DNA from: Cognatundibacterium oligocarboniphilum
Lineage (GTDB): Bacteria; Pseudomonadota; Gammaproteobacteria; Burkholderiales; Burkholderiaceae_D
DNA length: 64,000 nucleotides
Direction of reading: 5' to 3'
Assembly (NCBI RefSeq): GCF_013377855.1
Contig: NZ_JABXYJ010000001.1
Coordinates: 328,963-392,962, forward strand
This document shows positions 35,307 to 44,651 of this stretch, in pieces. The position numbers were made by a program, and so were the translations under genes. Position 1 is the first letter of the stretch, and every line of letters begins with the position of its first letter. The notes below the pieces were generated by a model. That model did not search any database. It was not told the DNA's origin and saw only the letters and a list, made by a program, of their open reading frames with translations.

Positions 35307-36929
35307 TTACATTCTGAACAAACCGAACTTCACATCCGGAATCGGCGCATTCAGCGCGGCGCTCAAGCCCAGCCCCAGCACCATACGGGTATCGGCAGGG
35401 TCGATCACACCGTCATCCCACAAGCGGGCAGAGGCGTAATACGGATGCCCCTGATGTTCATATTGCTCTTTGACCGGTTGTTTGAATGCGGCTTCTTCTT
35501 CCGCACTCCAGCTGCCGCCTTTACCTTCTATACCATCGCGTTTCACGGTGGCCAGCACGCTGGCGGCCTGTTCGCCACCCATCACGCTGATACGCGCGTT
35601 CGGCCACATCCACATAAAACGTGGCGAGAAAGCGCGGCCACACATACCATAATTGCCAGCACCAAAACTACCACGGATAATCACGGTGAACTTCGGTACA
35701 TTCGCAGTCGCTACGGCCGTCACCATCTTCGCGCCGTTACGTGCAATGCCTTCGTTTTCATATTTGCGTCCGACCATGAAGCCGGTGATGTTCTGCAAAA
35801 AGACCAGCGGGATTTTGCGCTGGCAGCACAGTTCGATGAAGTGCGTGCCTTTTAACGCGGACTCAGAAAACAAAATACCGTTATTCGCAATAATGCCCAC
35901 CGGCATGCCGTGAATATGCGCGAAACCGCAGACTAAAGTCGTGCCGTAGCGTGCTTTGAATTCGTCGAAATGACTGCCATCGACTATCCGCGCAATCACT
36001 TCGCGTACATCAAATGGCTTACGCGTATCGACCGGAATCACACCATACAATTCACTGGCCGGATATTTTGGTTCTGCAACTTCTTTCAGCACCACAGTCT
36101 GTGGTTTTTGGCGATTCAGATTCGAGACGATGGTACGCGCCAGCGACAGCGCATGCGTATCGTTCTGCGCCAGATGATCGACCACACCTGACAAACGCGT
36201 ATGCACGTCACCGCCGCCAAGATCTTCGGCGCTGACGACTTCGCCAGTCGCCGCTTTCACCAATGGCGGGCCGCCGAGGAAAATCGTGCCCTGATTTTTA
36301 ACGATGATGGATTCATCACTCATCGCCGGTACATACGCGCCACCAGCAGTACAGGAACCCATCACCACCGCGATCTGCGGTATACCTTTGGCCGACATTG
36401 TCGCCTGATTGTAAAAAATGCGGCCGAAGTGATCGCGGTCGGGGAACACATCGTCCTGATTCGGCAGATTCGCGCCACCACTGTCGACCAGATAAATGCA
36501 GGGCAGATTATTCTGTTCGGCGATTTCCTGTGCACGCAGATGTTTTTTGACGGTCATCGGATAATAAGTACCACCCTTGACGGTCGCATCGTTACAGACG
36601 ATCACGCATTCCTGCCCGGCCACACGGCCGATGCCCGTAATCACGCCCGCCGATGGCGCCGCATCATTGCCGTTTTTTTCTTTGTACATACCGTAGGCCG
36701 CAAGCTGGGAAAATTCCAGAAACGGCGTGCCGGCATCCAGCAGCATTTGCACACGATCGCGTGGCAATAGTTTGCCGCGAGCCAGATGTTTACTGCGTGC
36801 TTCATCTCCGCCACCCAGCGCAATTTTCTCTATTTTGGCTTTCAGATCATCCACCACTGCCTGCATCGCAGCGGCATTGGTTTTGAAATCATCGGAACGT
36901 GGGTTCAGTTTGGATTCTAGGATTGTCAT
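35307..36929 (-). CDS. liuB: Methylcrotonyl-CoA carboxylase, carboxyltransferase beta subunit
   Basis: A 540-residue carboxyltransferase. N-terminal and C-terminal crotonase-like domains carry [13 protein letters not shown] and [13 protein letters not shown], then [29 protein letters not shown], and [21 protein letters not shown] with [16 protein letters not shown]. These match the MCC beta subunit (about 535 residues) rather than PccB. It works with LiuD, which carries biotin, to make 3-methylglutaconyl-CoA. It lies in the leucine run, separated from liuD by liuC and the bio operon. Confidence 0.94.
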   Translation of the reverse strand: MTILESKLNPRSDDFKTNAAAMQAVVDDLKAKIEKIALGGGDEARSKHLARGKLLPRDRVQMLLDAGTPFLEFSQLAAYGMYKEKNGNDAAPSAGVITGIGRVAGQECVIVCNDATVKGGTYYPMTVKKHLRAQEIAEQNNLPCIYLVDSGGANLPNQDDVFPDRDHFGRIFYNQATMSAKGIPQIAVVMGSCTAGGAYVPAMSDESIIVKNQGTIFLGGPPLVKAATGEVVSAEDLGGGDVHTRLSGVVDHLAQNDTHALSLARTIVSNLNRQKPQTVVLKEVAEPKYPASELYGVIPVDTRKPFDVREVIARIVDGSHFDEFKARYGTTLVCGFAHIHGMPVGIIANNGILFSESALKGTHFIELCCQRKIPLVFLQNITGFMVGRKYENEGIARNGAKMVTAVATANVPKFTVIIRGSFGAGNYGMCGRAFSPRFMWMWPNARISVMGGEQAASVLATVKRDGIEGKGGSWSAEEEAAFKQPVKEQYEHQGHPYYASARLWDDGVIDPADTRMVLGLGLSAALNAPIPDVKFGLFRM

Positions 36930-36950
36930 TATTTGGATTCCGGTATTGAT

Positions 36951-37352
36951 TTATTTTTGAGGAAAGCTGCCATCGACATACAACCATTTGCCGTCATATT
37001 TCACAAAACGGCTGACTTCGTGCAGGCGATGCGCCTTACCTGCAATTTTGTAGCGGGCGACAAATTCCACGATGGCTTGGTCGCCGCCCTGCTGATGTTT
37101 CCTGACGTCCAGCCCCAGCCAGTTAGTCGGCTCATCATGTGTAATCGGCTCTGACGGACAGGTGCGTTCATCCCAGGTTGCGCGCAGATAAGCTTCGTCA
37201 TTCAGCGTGTAAGCGCTGTAACGCGAGCGCATCAGCGCTTCTGCGGTTGGTGCTACAGCAGCTCCGCTGATATACACGCCACAGCATTGTTCATACTTTT
37301 TTGCTGAACCACAGGGACACAGACTGAGATTTTTTTGCTCTTGACGACTCAT
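36951..37352 (-). CDS. YchJ/UPF0225 family SEC-C motif protein
   Basis: A 133-residue protein. The N-terminal SEC-C zinc knuckle is CPCGSAKKYEQCCG (residues 12-25), followed by the UPF0225 core (ALMRSRYSAYTLNDEAYLRATW and QAIVEFVARYK, ending DGKWLYVDGSFP). The SEC-C motif is known from SecA, where it binds zinc and SecB or ribosomes; for YchJ-type proteins the function is unclear. The start overlaps the rhodanese stop by 4 bp, so they are co-translated. Confidence 0.85.
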   Translation of the reverse strand: MSRQEQKNLSLCPCGSAKKYEQCCGVYISGAAVAPTAEALMRSRYSAYTLNDEAYLRATWDERTCPSEPITHDEPTNWLGLDVRKHQQGGDQAIVEFVARYKIAGKAHRLHEVSRFVKYDGKWLYVDGSFPQK

Positions 37353-37753
37353 ACAACTTTCTTGATTTCCTTAGCGACAGTAGGCGCTCCCGCGGCTTTC
37401 CAGGCAGTGAAACCACCTTCGATATGGGCCACGTTATCCAGTCCCATATCCATCAAAGTCTTGGTGGTCAGGGCGCTGCGCCAGCCTGCGGCGCAAAATA
37501 AAATGAATTCTTTTTTCTCACCGAAGACAGGACGGAAGTAAGGCGAATCCGGATCGACCCAGAATTCGATCATGCCGCGTGGTGCGTGGAATGCGCCAGC
37601 GATCACGCCTTCGCGCTCGAGTTCACGGATGTCGCGCACATCAATGAATTGCACGTCGCCTTTATCCAGCTTGGTCAGCGCTTCTGCAACGCTATAAGTC
37701 TTGATCTGCGCATACGCTTCGTCTACCAACTGCTGATAGCCTTTTTTTAACAT
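37349..37753 (-). CDS. Rhodanese-like sulfurtransferase domain protein
   Basis: A 134-residue single-domain rhodanese. Features: QFIDVRDIRELEREGVIAGAFHAPRGMIEFW, then the active-site loop FCAAGWRSA with the catalytic Cys, and HIEGGFTAWKAAGAP at the end. Such proteins move sulfane sulfur onto acceptors. It is cytoplasmic and coupled to the SEC-C protein gene. It sits in the leucine run with no obvious mechanistic link to it. Confidence 0.9.
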   Translation of the reverse strand: MLKKGYQQLVDEAYAQIKTYSVAEALTKLDKGDVQFIDVRDIRELEREGVIAGAFHAPRGMIEFWVDPDSPYFRPVFGEKKEFILFCAAGWRSALTTKTLMDMGLDNVAHIEGGFTAWKAAGAPTVAKEIKKVV

Positions 37754-37840
37754 GCTGTTCCCCTGATAACGCAGAAAAATTCTGCGTTTGCTCCTCGATT
37801 ATTTTTTGATGGATTCAAGATTTTTACCATGCGGTGCTGA

Positions 37841-38446
37841 TTAAAAACCACCCTGCTTCAACCATTGCTCGACTTGCGGCAGGCGGTCATTGCCCCAGAA
37901 CGATTCACCGTCAACGATGATCCAGGGTGCACCAAAGATACCTTTTTCTATCGCCTGTTCACATTGCGCTTTCAACGCCTGCTTATAATGCGGATCTTCG
38001 CAGGCAGCCGCTGCTGCGGCACCATCCAGCCCGATCGCGCTTATCTGCGCCGCCAGCCAGTCAGTGTCATTCAATGCTGCCGGTCCGGAAAAATACGCGC
38101 GTGTGACCTGGCGCACAAATTCACCAGTGCGTTGCGGCGCGATATCTTGCAGCCACAAACACACCCGTGCGGTATTTTGTGTTGCAATAGGAAATGGTTC
38201 CGGCAAAACAAACGGTACCCCTGCATAACGCGCAGAGCGCAAAAAATCATGCTTGAAATAATCTGCCATCACCGGCGGTCGCATGGTCAGCGGACTGGAG
38301 CCGGTCACTTTGAATACGGCACCCAGCAACATCGGTTTCCAGCTCACTTCACGCCCATGCCGGGCCGCCAGCTGTTCTATGGATTGCGCAGCGATATACG
38401 CATACGGTGAAACAAAATCAAACCAGAATTCGACAGGTGCTTTCAT
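37841..38446 (-). CDS. 2-hydroxychromene-2-carboxylate isomerase-like (DsbA fold) protein
   Basis: A 201-residue glutathione-S-transferase kappa/DsbA-fold protein. FWFDFVSPYAYIA carries the active-site Ser typical of hydroxychromene-carboxylate isomerases in place of the CxxC of DsbA. The C-terminal GIFGAPWIIVDGESFWGNDRL is the conserved thioredoxin-like end with the cis-Pro region. I chose ATG 38446, which follows AAAGGA with 7 nt spacing; a GTG lies one codon upstream. In aromatic pathways these use glutathione. No naphthalene genes are nearby, so the substrate is uncertain. Confidence 0.85.
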   Translation of the reverse strand: MKAPVEFWFDFVSPYAYIAAQSIEQLAARHGREVSWKPMLLGAVFKVTGSSPLTMRPPVMADYFKHDFLRSARYAGVPFVLPEPFPIATQNTARVCLWLQDIAPQRTGEFVRQVTRAYFSGPAALNDTDWLAAQISAIGLDGAAAAAACEDPHYKQALKAQCEQAIEKGIFGAPWIIVDGESFWGNDRLPQVEQWLKQGGF

Positions 38447-38517
38447 CACGGCGTCCTTTTGTAGGTGATATCGGTAATCAGAATCTCATTAAAGAGCAAT
38501 GTGGCAAGCACTTTACA

Positions 38518-39648
38518 TCAGGCCAGCGCGCGGCTGATCAGGATTTTCTGTATCTCTGAGGTGCCTTCGTAAATCTGGCACACGCGCACATCGCGATAAA
38601 TCCTTTCCACCAGAAAATCGCTGACGTAGCCGTAACCACCGTGTATCTGTATCGCATCGGAACAAACTTTTTCTGCCATTTCTGAGGCAAATAATTTCGC
38701 CATCGCGGCTTCTTTCAGGCAAGGCTTACCAGCGTCTTTCATGCTCGCTGCATGCCATATCAGCTGACGTGCAGCTTCGATCTGAGTTGCCATGTCAGCC
38801 AGTTTGAATTGCACCGCCTGATGTTCATAAATCGATTTTCCGAAGCTGCTGCGATCTTTGGCATACGCCAGCGCCGCTTCAAACGCTGCGCGCGCCATGC
38901 CTACCGATTGCGAGGCAATACCGATGCGGCCGCCTTCGAGTCCGGACAGCGCGATCTTGTAGCCCATGCCTTCTTCGCCGATCAGGTTTTCAGCCGGGAT
39001 ACGGCAATTTTCAAACAGGATTTGCGCGGTATCAGAAGAATGCTGGCCCATTTTGTTTTCAAGCCCGGCGACGATGTAACCCGGGGTTTTGGTCGGCACC
39101 CAGAATGCGCTGATCCCTTTTTTTCCTGCTGCTTTATCGGTCACGGCCATGACGATTGCGACATCCGCGTGTTTACCACTGGTGATGAATTGTTTGACGC
39201 CATTCAGTACATAATCATTGCCTTCGCGACGTGCTGTGGTTTTCAGATCAGACGCATCGCTGCCTGCATGCGGCTCGGTCAGGCAGAATGCACCCAGCAT
39301 CTCACCTTGTGCGAGCGGCCGCAGCCATTGCTGTTTCTGCGCATCATTGGCATACATCATCGCGATACTGCACACCGGGCAGTTATTTACGGACACGACG
39401 GTCGATGTACCGCCATCGCCAGCAGCGATTTCTTCCAGCACCAGCGCCAGCGACAGGTAATCCATCCCGGCACCGCCGAATTCTTCCGGCACCGCAACGC
39501 CATACGCGCCCATCTGCGCCAGTTCTTTTAATTCTGCTGCCGGAAAATGGTGTTCTTTGTCCCAGCGTGCCGCATGCGGCACCAGTTTTTCCTGTGCAAA
39601 TGCGCGAATCGCATCGCGGATCATTTCGTGTTCTGCTGTGAGCAACAT
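38518..39648 (-). CDS. Acyl-CoA dehydrogenase (short/branched-chain type)
   Basis: A 376-residue FAD acyl-CoA dehydrogenase. Motifs: GAFCLTEPHAGSDASDLKT, FITSGKHADV, RIGIASQSVGMARAAFE, QIHGGYGY and, near the end, YEGTSEIQKIL with the catalytic Glu361 in the standard position. This differs from liuA, where that site is Ala, so the two have different substrates. Together with the neighbouring thiolase and SDR it suggests short- or branched-chain acyl-CoA oxidation. A 12-bp tandem repeat lies in the 56 bp upstream of its start. Confidence 0.92.
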   Translation of the reverse strand: MLLTAEHEMIRDAIRAFAQEKLVPHAARWDKEHHFPAAELKELAQMGAYGVAVPEEFGGAGMDYLSLALVLEEIAAGDGGTSTVVSVNNCPVCSIAMMYANDAQKQQWLRPLAQGEMLGAFCLTEPHAGSDASDLKTTARREGNDYVLNGVKQFITSGKHADVAIVMAVTDKAAGKKGISAFWVPTKTPGYIVAGLENKMGQHSSDTAQILFENCRIPAENLIGEEGMGYKIALSGLEGGRIGIASQSVGMARAAFEAALAYAKDRSSFGKSIYEHQAVQFKLADMATQIEAARQLIWHAASMKDAGKPCLKEAAMAKLFASEMAEKVCSDAIQIHGGYGYVSDFLVERIYRDVRVCQIYEGTSEIQKILISRALA

Positions 39649-39672
39649 GTTTGGTCTCGTCTTGATGTTATC

Positions 39673-39701
39673 TTGTCGGTTGTTTTGTCGATTGTTTTGT
39701 C
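39673..39701. repeat. Short tandem repeat upstream of acyl-CoA dehydrogenase
   Basis: TTGTCGGTTGTT (39673-39684), TTGTCGATTGTT (39685-39696) and a partial TTGTC (39697-39701) form 2.4 copies of a 12-bp unit. It fills the gap between the SDR stop and the acyl-CoA dehydrogenase start, so it may affect the spacing of that gene's expression signals. Confidence 0.6.
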
Positions 39702-39704
39702 TGA

Positions 39705-40373
39705 TTACCAGTTCAGGCTGGTGCCGTTGTAATTGAAAAACTGGCCATTGTCGTCAGCACGCAGACCAGCCAGTGTTTTGCGTATGCCATGCGCACTGTC
39801 TGCCACCGGAAGTTCAGCACCGACACCGCCCATTTCTGTTTTGACCCAACCCGGATGCAGTGCCACGCAAATGGCCTTTTGCGTCTGCAAAGACACATCC
39901 TTGAGTACAGAATTCAACGCGGCTTTGCTGGCACGATATAACCAGCCGTGACTGCCGTTACGTTCACTGATGGAGCCCATCATCGACGATATGACAGCAA
40001 GACGTCCATGAGCGTTTTCGACCAATGGCAACACGATGGGTAAGATCCGCATCGCTGCCAGCACATTAGTGTGCATCACCTCATCAAACTGCTTGTCATG
40101 CGGCGTCTGCAATCCTGTTGTGCGCGGGCCATACACACCGGCATTCAGAATAGCGACATCGATTTTTTCATCATCCAATCGCCAGCCAAGACCACCGCAA
40201 TCGTTGATGTTCGTGACATCCAAAGGGATAGCTTCACAATCCTGCGCTTGTAACGTCGTCAGGTCAACGGCCTTACGCGCCGTGGCAATCACACGCCAGC
40301 CAGCCGCCTTATATTGCAAGGCCAGCTCGTGACCGATACCGCGTGACGCGCCGATAATCAATGCTGTGGGCAT
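39705..40373 (-). CDS. Short-chain dehydrogenase/reductase
   Basis: A 222-residue SDR. The nucleotide site is IIGASRGIGHELALQY near residue 6. NAGVYG follows at about 78. The catalytic Ser lies in the VISSMMGSIS segment and YRASKAALN carries Tyr and Lys. HPGWVKTEMGG is the usual C-terminal landmark. The basic residues following the first strand (TARK) suggest NADP(H). Substrate unknown; it is co-oriented between the acyl-CoA dehydrogenase and thiolase genes. Confidence 0.88.
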   Translation of the reverse strand: MPTALIIGASRGIGHELALQYKAAGWRVIATARKAVDLTTLQAQDCEAIPLDVTNINDCGGLGWRLDDEKIDVAILNAGVYGPRTTGLQTPHDKQFDEVMHTNVLAAMRILPIVLPLVENAHGRLAVISSMMGSISERNGSHGWLYRASKAALNSVLKDVSLQTQKAICVALHPGWVKTEMGGVGAELPVADSAHGIRKTLAGLRADDNGQFFNYNGTSLNW

Positions 40374-40482
40374 CTTGCTTCCTTGTTGTCAGTTCTGCGT
40401 ATGTCAGATTGCATTTCAAAATGCCCCACAGCGGTGTTGCCTGCAAGGGCGTCCTGATGAAAATAAAATTTTGTACCTATAG

Positions 40483-40605
40483 TTTTAACGCTGAGTAAGC
40501 GTAGCGAGCGACGCAATATTGAGTTGAGAAGCGCAGTCGTACTTGAGTACGACGAGCATCACAGGCTCAAGAGTGCGCCGCGCAGTAGCTTAATCAGTGT
40601 TAAAA
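40483..40605. repeat. 123-bp palindromic element overlapping the thiolase stop codon
   Basis: Terminal inverted repeats TTTTAACGCTGAGTAAG (40483-40499) and the complement of TTTTAACACTGATTAAG (40589-40605) match at 15 of 17 positions. Inside lies a perfect GTCGTAC-TTGA-GTACGAC hairpin (40536-40553) plus further dyad symmetry near the left arm. The right end covers the last codon and stop of the thiolase gene. No target duplication is evident. It resembles a MITE or REP-like palindromic unit and could fold in the thiolase mRNA. Confidence 0.6.
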
Positions 40606-41781
40606 AAGTTCGATGGCCATCGCGGTGCCTTCACCACCACCAATACACAAGGATGCCACACCGCGCTTCTTACCTTGTTTTTTCAGCGCGCCGATCAGCG
40701 TGATGATGATACGGGCACCGGAAGCACCGATAGGGTGGCCCAGCGCGCAGGCGCCACCGTGGACGTTGACTTTGTCGTGTGAAATGCCAAGGTCTTTCAT
40801 CGCAGCCATCGGTACGGCGGCGAACGCTTCGTTGATTTCAAACAGGTCAACTGTATCTGTGGTCCAGCCGGTTTTTTTGTACAGCTTTTGAATCGCACCG
40901 ATCGGTGCTGTGGTGAACCAGCCTGGCTCCTGTGCATGCGATGCGTGAGCAATGATTTTGGCGATCGGTGTCAGACCAAGTTCTTTGGCTTTGGACTCGC
41001 GCATCAGCACCAGTGCTGCAGCGCCATCGTTGATGGAAGAAGAAGATGCAGCAGTAATTGTGCCGTCTTTTTTGAAGGCTGGTTTCAATGCCGGGATTTT
41101 GTCGAGCTTGGCTTTCAGCGGACCTTCATCTTTATCAATCACAACGTCACCACCGCGACCAGAAATGGTAACCGGTGCAATTTCCCACGCGAACGAACCG
41201 TCTGCAGTTGCTGCCTGCGCACGCTTGACGGAAGCAATCGCAAATGCATCCTGATCTTCGCGGCTGAACTGGTATTTGTCGGAACAATCTTCGGCAAAAG
41301 TACCCATGGAACGACCTTTGTCATACGCGTCTTCGAGACCGTCGAGCATCATGTGATCGTAAATCATGCCGTGGCCGATACGGTAGCCGCCACGTGCTTT
41401 AGGAATAATGTAAGGCGCGTTGGTCATGGACTCCATACCGCCGGTCACCATCACTTCATTGCTGCCTGCGCTGATGGAATCAAATGCCATCATCGTCGCC
41501 TTCATCGCGGAACCGCACATTTTGGACAAGGTCACTGCACCAGTGGACATCGGCAAACCTGCCGCCAGCAATGCCTGACGCGCAGGTGCCTGACCCTGAC
41601 CTGCCATCAGGCAGTTACCAAACAGGACTTCTTCCACCAGTTCCGGCTTGACGCCAGCGCGTTCAACCGCGGCCTTGATTGCCACAGCACCGAGCTGACT
41701 TGCCGTCAGAGACGCGAAATCGCTCTGAAATGCCCCCATAGGGGTACGGGCTGCGCCAACAATTACGATAGGATCTGTCAT
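40600..41781 (-). CDS. Acetyl-CoA C-acyltransferase (thiolase)
   Basis: A 393-residue thiolase II. The nucleophilic Cys is in LSKMCGSAMKATMMA near residue 90. The catalytic His is in GGACALGHPIGASGARI and the second Cys in CIGGGEG near the end. The length fits acetoacetyl-CoA or 3-ketoacyl-CoA thiolases. In the leucine context it would cleave acetoacetyl-CoA made from the liu products or act in short-chain beta-oxidation. The stop codon lies inside a palindromic repeat element. A 20-bp gap separates its start from the aceK stop, so they are probably co-transcribed. Confidence 0.92.
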   Translation of the reverse strand: MTDPIVIVGAARTPMGAFQSDFASLTASQLGAVAIKAAVERAGVKPELVEEVLFGNCLMAGQGQAPARQALLAAGLPMSTGAVTLSKMCGSAMKATMMAFDSISAGSNEVMVTGGMESMTNAPYIIPKARGGYRIGHGMIYDHMMLDGLEDAYDKGRSMGTFAEDCSDKYQFSREDQDAFAIASVKRAQAATADGSFAWEIAPVTISGRGGDVVIDKDEGPLKAKLDKIPALKPAFKKDGTITAASSSSINDGAAALVLMRESKAKELGLTPIAKIIAHASHAQEPGWFTTAPIGAIQKLYKKTGWTTDTVDLFEINEAFAAVPMAAMKDLGISHDKVNVHGGACALGHPIGASGARIIITLIGALKKQGKKRGVASLCIGGGEGTAMAIELF

Positions 41782-41800
41782 GGGATTCTCCAGTTAGAAA

Positions 41801-43579
41801 TTATGTTGCGGATGGGTGGTAACTAAACCGTATCTCTTGCGGATACGGAAAGACATCGTCGACTTTGCCAGCCGCAATGCGCTGCTTGCGGGCCTGCCAG
41901 TATTCTGCGGTCAGCAGGTCGGCGTGGTATTTCATAAAAAATTCGCGGACTTTCTGGTTTCCCAGCAGGAAAGTGCCGAACTGTTCCGGGAATACATCGT
42001 TTTTTGCAATCGGATACCAGGGTTCGGCAGCCATTTCGTCTTCTTCATTGCGCGGCGCGGGTATCCGGCGGAAGTTGCAATCAGTGATGTATTCAATTTC
42101 ATCGTAGTCGTAAAACACGACCCGTCCATGACGGGTGACGCCAAAATTTTTATACAGCATGTCGCCAGGAAAAATATTAGCGGCTACCAGGTCTTTGATC
42201 GCGTTGCCGTATTCGCGCACGCCGTGCTCCATCGCGGCCATGTCACCGCACTGTTCGGCTTCGGTCAGCCAGATGTTCAATGGCGTCATACGACGTTCAA
42301 TGTAAAGGTGCTTGATGACGACTTCTTCGTCATTGACCTCCAGCAGCGACGGCGCAAACTGCCGGATTTCTGCCAGCAGTGCCTCGGAAAAACGGGCGCG
42401 CGGAAATGCCACATCGGAGTATTCCAGCGTGTCCGCCATGCGCCCCACACGGTCATGGTTTTTCACCAGCAGGTATTTTTCCTTGATCAGTGCCTTGGTA
42501 GTTTCTTTGGGCGGCGGAAAGCTGTCTTTAATCAGTTTAAACACATAAGGAAACGATGGCAGCGCAAATACCAGCATCACCAGACCACGGATACCCGGCG
42601 CAGTTTCAATACGGTCGGACGAGTAGCGCAAATGCTGCAGGAAATCGCGGTAGAACAGATTTTTGCCATGCTTTTGCAAGCCGATCATGGTGTATATTTC
42701 ACTACGCGGTTTTTTCGGCAGAATGCTGCGGATGAACTGCACATACGCCGACGGCACCTCCATATCGACCTGAAAATACGCACGGGTAAACGAAAACAGC
42801 ACCGTGATCTGCATGGAGTCGAACAGTATCGTGTCAAGCATCAGCGTGCCTTTGCGCTTGTGCATGATCGGGATCACGAAGGGATATTCACGGTTGCCGT
42901 TAATGCCTTTGCCGATGATATAGGCCGATTTGTTGCGGTAAAACAAATTAGCCAGTACCTGGATCTGGTGGTTAGGCTCCAGCTTTTCGCCGCCGAAATT
43001 TTTTTTCAGGCGTGCCTCAACCAGCGCCACATCGCGATCCAGATCTTCAAACACGGCATTCAGCCGGAAATTGGTGACAATGCGCTTGATGGTGTAATTC
43101 AGGCCGTCTGTCAGCGGGTAATACACGCGGTAAGTCGGCGGGGTGTCGTCACGCTCGATGTATTCGGTCGATGTCGCCGGACGTACAAAAATAAAGTCAT
43201 TGTTAAAATACGTGCGGTGCAGAAGTTTGGTGCAGACCGTGTTAAAAAACGTCTCCGCCAGTTCTGGGCGCAGATGATCAGTCAGCAATCCCATGTAGTG
43301 CAATTTGACCTCGCGCCAGACTTCATCGGTCAGATCGTCCTCACCATACTCGTCTTCCAGCGCCTGCACGCATTCGCGCACCCGCATGTCGTAAAACTGG
43401 ATACGTTCCCGTGCTGCCAGCTGCGCCGCTTTCCAGTCACCGGTTTCAAAAAACTGCTTCGCACGCTGACTTGACACCCGGAACAGCAGGTAGTGCTTGT
43501 CGAAGCCATCCAGGATCATGCGCGCAATGTCAAATGCGATCTGGGAAGACAGTAATTTCGGAAAATAGGTGTGGGGCAT
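41801..43579 (-). CDS. aceK: Isocitrate dehydrogenase kinase/phosphatase
   Basis: A 592-residue bifunctional enzyme that phosphorylates isocitrate dehydrogenase to divert carbon into the glyoxylate shunt and also reverses this. Recognisable AceK segments are the regulatory N-terminal half (starting [25 protein letters not shown]) and the kinase part ([22 protein letters not shown], then [27 protein letters not shown]). It lies in the branched-chain/acyl-CoA run, not with aceA/aceB. Leucine and fatty acids yield acetyl-CoA, which makes the shunt necessary, so the placement is metabolically sensible. Confidence 0.95.
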   Translation of the reverse strand: MPHTYFPKLLSSQIAFDIARMILDGFDKHYLLFRVSSQRAKQFFETGDWKAAQLAARERIQFYDMRVRECVQALEDEYGEDDLTDEVWREVKLHYMGLLTDHLRPELAETFFNTVCTKLLHRTYFNNDFIFVRPATSTEYIERDDTPPTYRVYYPLTDGLNYTIKRIVTNFRLNAVFEDLDRDVALVEARLKKNFGGEKLEPNHQIQVLANLFYRNKSAYIIGKGINGNREYPFVIPIMHKRKGTLMLDTILFDSMQITVLFSFTRAYFQVDMEVPSAYVQFIRSILPKKPRSEIYTMIGLQKHGKNLFYRDFLQHLRYSSDRIETAPGIRGLVMLVFALPSFPYVFKLIKDSFPPPKETTKALIKEKYLLVKNHDRVGRMADTLEYSDVAFPRARFSEALLAEIRQFAPSLLEVNDEEVVIKHLYIERRMTPLNIWLTEAEQCGDMAAMEHGVREYGNAIKDLVAANIFPGDMLYKNFGVTRHGRVVFYDYDEIEYITDCNFRRIPAPRNEEDEMAAEPWYPIAKNDVFPEQFGTFLLGNQKVREFFMKYHADLLTAEYWQARKQRIAAGKVDDVFPYPQEIRFSYHPSAT

Positions 43580-43592
43580 AATGGTAAGCGTC

Positions 43593-44522
43593 TCAGGTCA
43601 GATGAAACTGATTTTTCCAGACTGCCAGTTTATCTAAATCTACGCCGATTCCCCCACAAACCACAATCAAAGGACGCTTAAATTGCGCCAGCACAGGAAG
43701 TTGCTGTTCAGCCACGGCCAGCGTCGCGCCGCATGCCGGCTCGACCAGCACCCGCATCTCGTCCGCCAGCCGCAGGCAGGACTGCACGGCCTGTGCGTCC
43801 GTCACCACCACCGGACGGATATCGTGCTCACGACTGAGTGCAAAAGCATGATCCGCCACCCGGCGTGCGCCGAGCGAACTGGCAATCGAGGTAATGGCAG
43901 GCAGACTGACAGGGCCGCCCGCCCGGATCGCCGCATCGTAAGACGCCGCCCCTTCTGTTTCTGCCGCAATCACCGGGATATGCGCCAGACCGTTGCGCTG
44001 CAGACCGAGCACCACACCACTGAGCAGACCACCGCCACCAACCGAGCACAGCACAACGTCAAAATCATGTCGTCCGGCAACTTCATCGATCAGCGTTGCG
44101 TTGCCGTCCCAGATATCCGGATGATCGAATGGTGGGATATACACAGCGCCCGGCTGCTCGCACAGGCGCAACGCTGCCTGGTTGGCTTCATCCCAGACGC
44201 AGCCTTCCACGACCAGCGTGGCACCGATAGCGCGGATCGCCACACGCACGCTCTCATGCGTAGTCTGCGGCACCAGAATCGTGGTCGGAATACCGAGCGC
44301 TACGCCCGCCACAGCGGCAGCAAAACCGGCATTGCCGCCGGAAGGGCAGACGAACTGCCGGGCGCCGCGCTCTGCGGCACGCTGGCACATCAGGCCGATA
44401 CCACGCAGCTTGAAGGAGCCGGACGGTTGGCAGTTTTCCATTTTCAGCCACACGGCCTGTCCCAGCTGCGCCGACAGGCGGCGATGCTGCAACAAGGAGG
44501 TCGTGATATGTAAATGCGACAT
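43593..44522 (-). CDS. PLP-dependent L-serine/threonine dehydratase, SDS-like
   Basis: A 309-residue fold-type II PLP enzyme. The PLP lysine is in [10 protein letters not shown] (Lys38), the phosphate and cofactor loops are [10 protein letters not shown] and [11 protein letters not shown], and [13 protein letters not shown] [12 protein letters not shown] is present near the C-terminus. The segments [24 protein letters not shown] and TSIASSLGA resemble mammalian-type L-serine dehydratase (SDS) as I remember it. It lacks the C-terminal ACT domain of IlvA. ATG 44522 has AGGA upstream; a frame from 44540 does not. Serine to pyruvate is the likely reaction (inference). Confidence 0.85.
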   Translation of the reverse strand: MSHLHITTSLLQHRRLSAQLGQAVWLKMENCQPSGSFKLRGIGLMCQRAAERGARQFVCPSGGNAGFAAAVAGVALGIPTTILVPQTTHESVRVAIRAIGATLVVEGCVWDEANQAALRLCEQPGAVYIPPFDHPDIWDGNATLIDEVAGRHDFDVVLCSVGGGGLLSGVVLGLQRNGLAHIPVIAAETEGAASYDAAIRAGGPVSLPAITSIASSLGARRVADHAFALSREHDIRPVVVTDAQAVQSCLRLADEMRVLVEPACGATLAVAEQQLPVLAQFKRPLIVVCGGIGVDLDKLAVWKNQFHLT

Positions 44523-44651
44523 CGTGTTGAATCCTGACATCAGATACGGAAACAGCCCTGCGAAAAGTACACCTGATCCTACGCCAGAGACCTGACTGAG
44601 CAGACATCTGTGTCATCGGTACAATGACAGCCCATTACCTTCTCTGTTTGC

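Noticed and set aside
41816..43474. Long plus-strand open frame (552 codons) opposite aceK
   Set aside because: It is an antisense shadow of a well-supported AceK gene, with no family resemblance and no ribosome-binding site.
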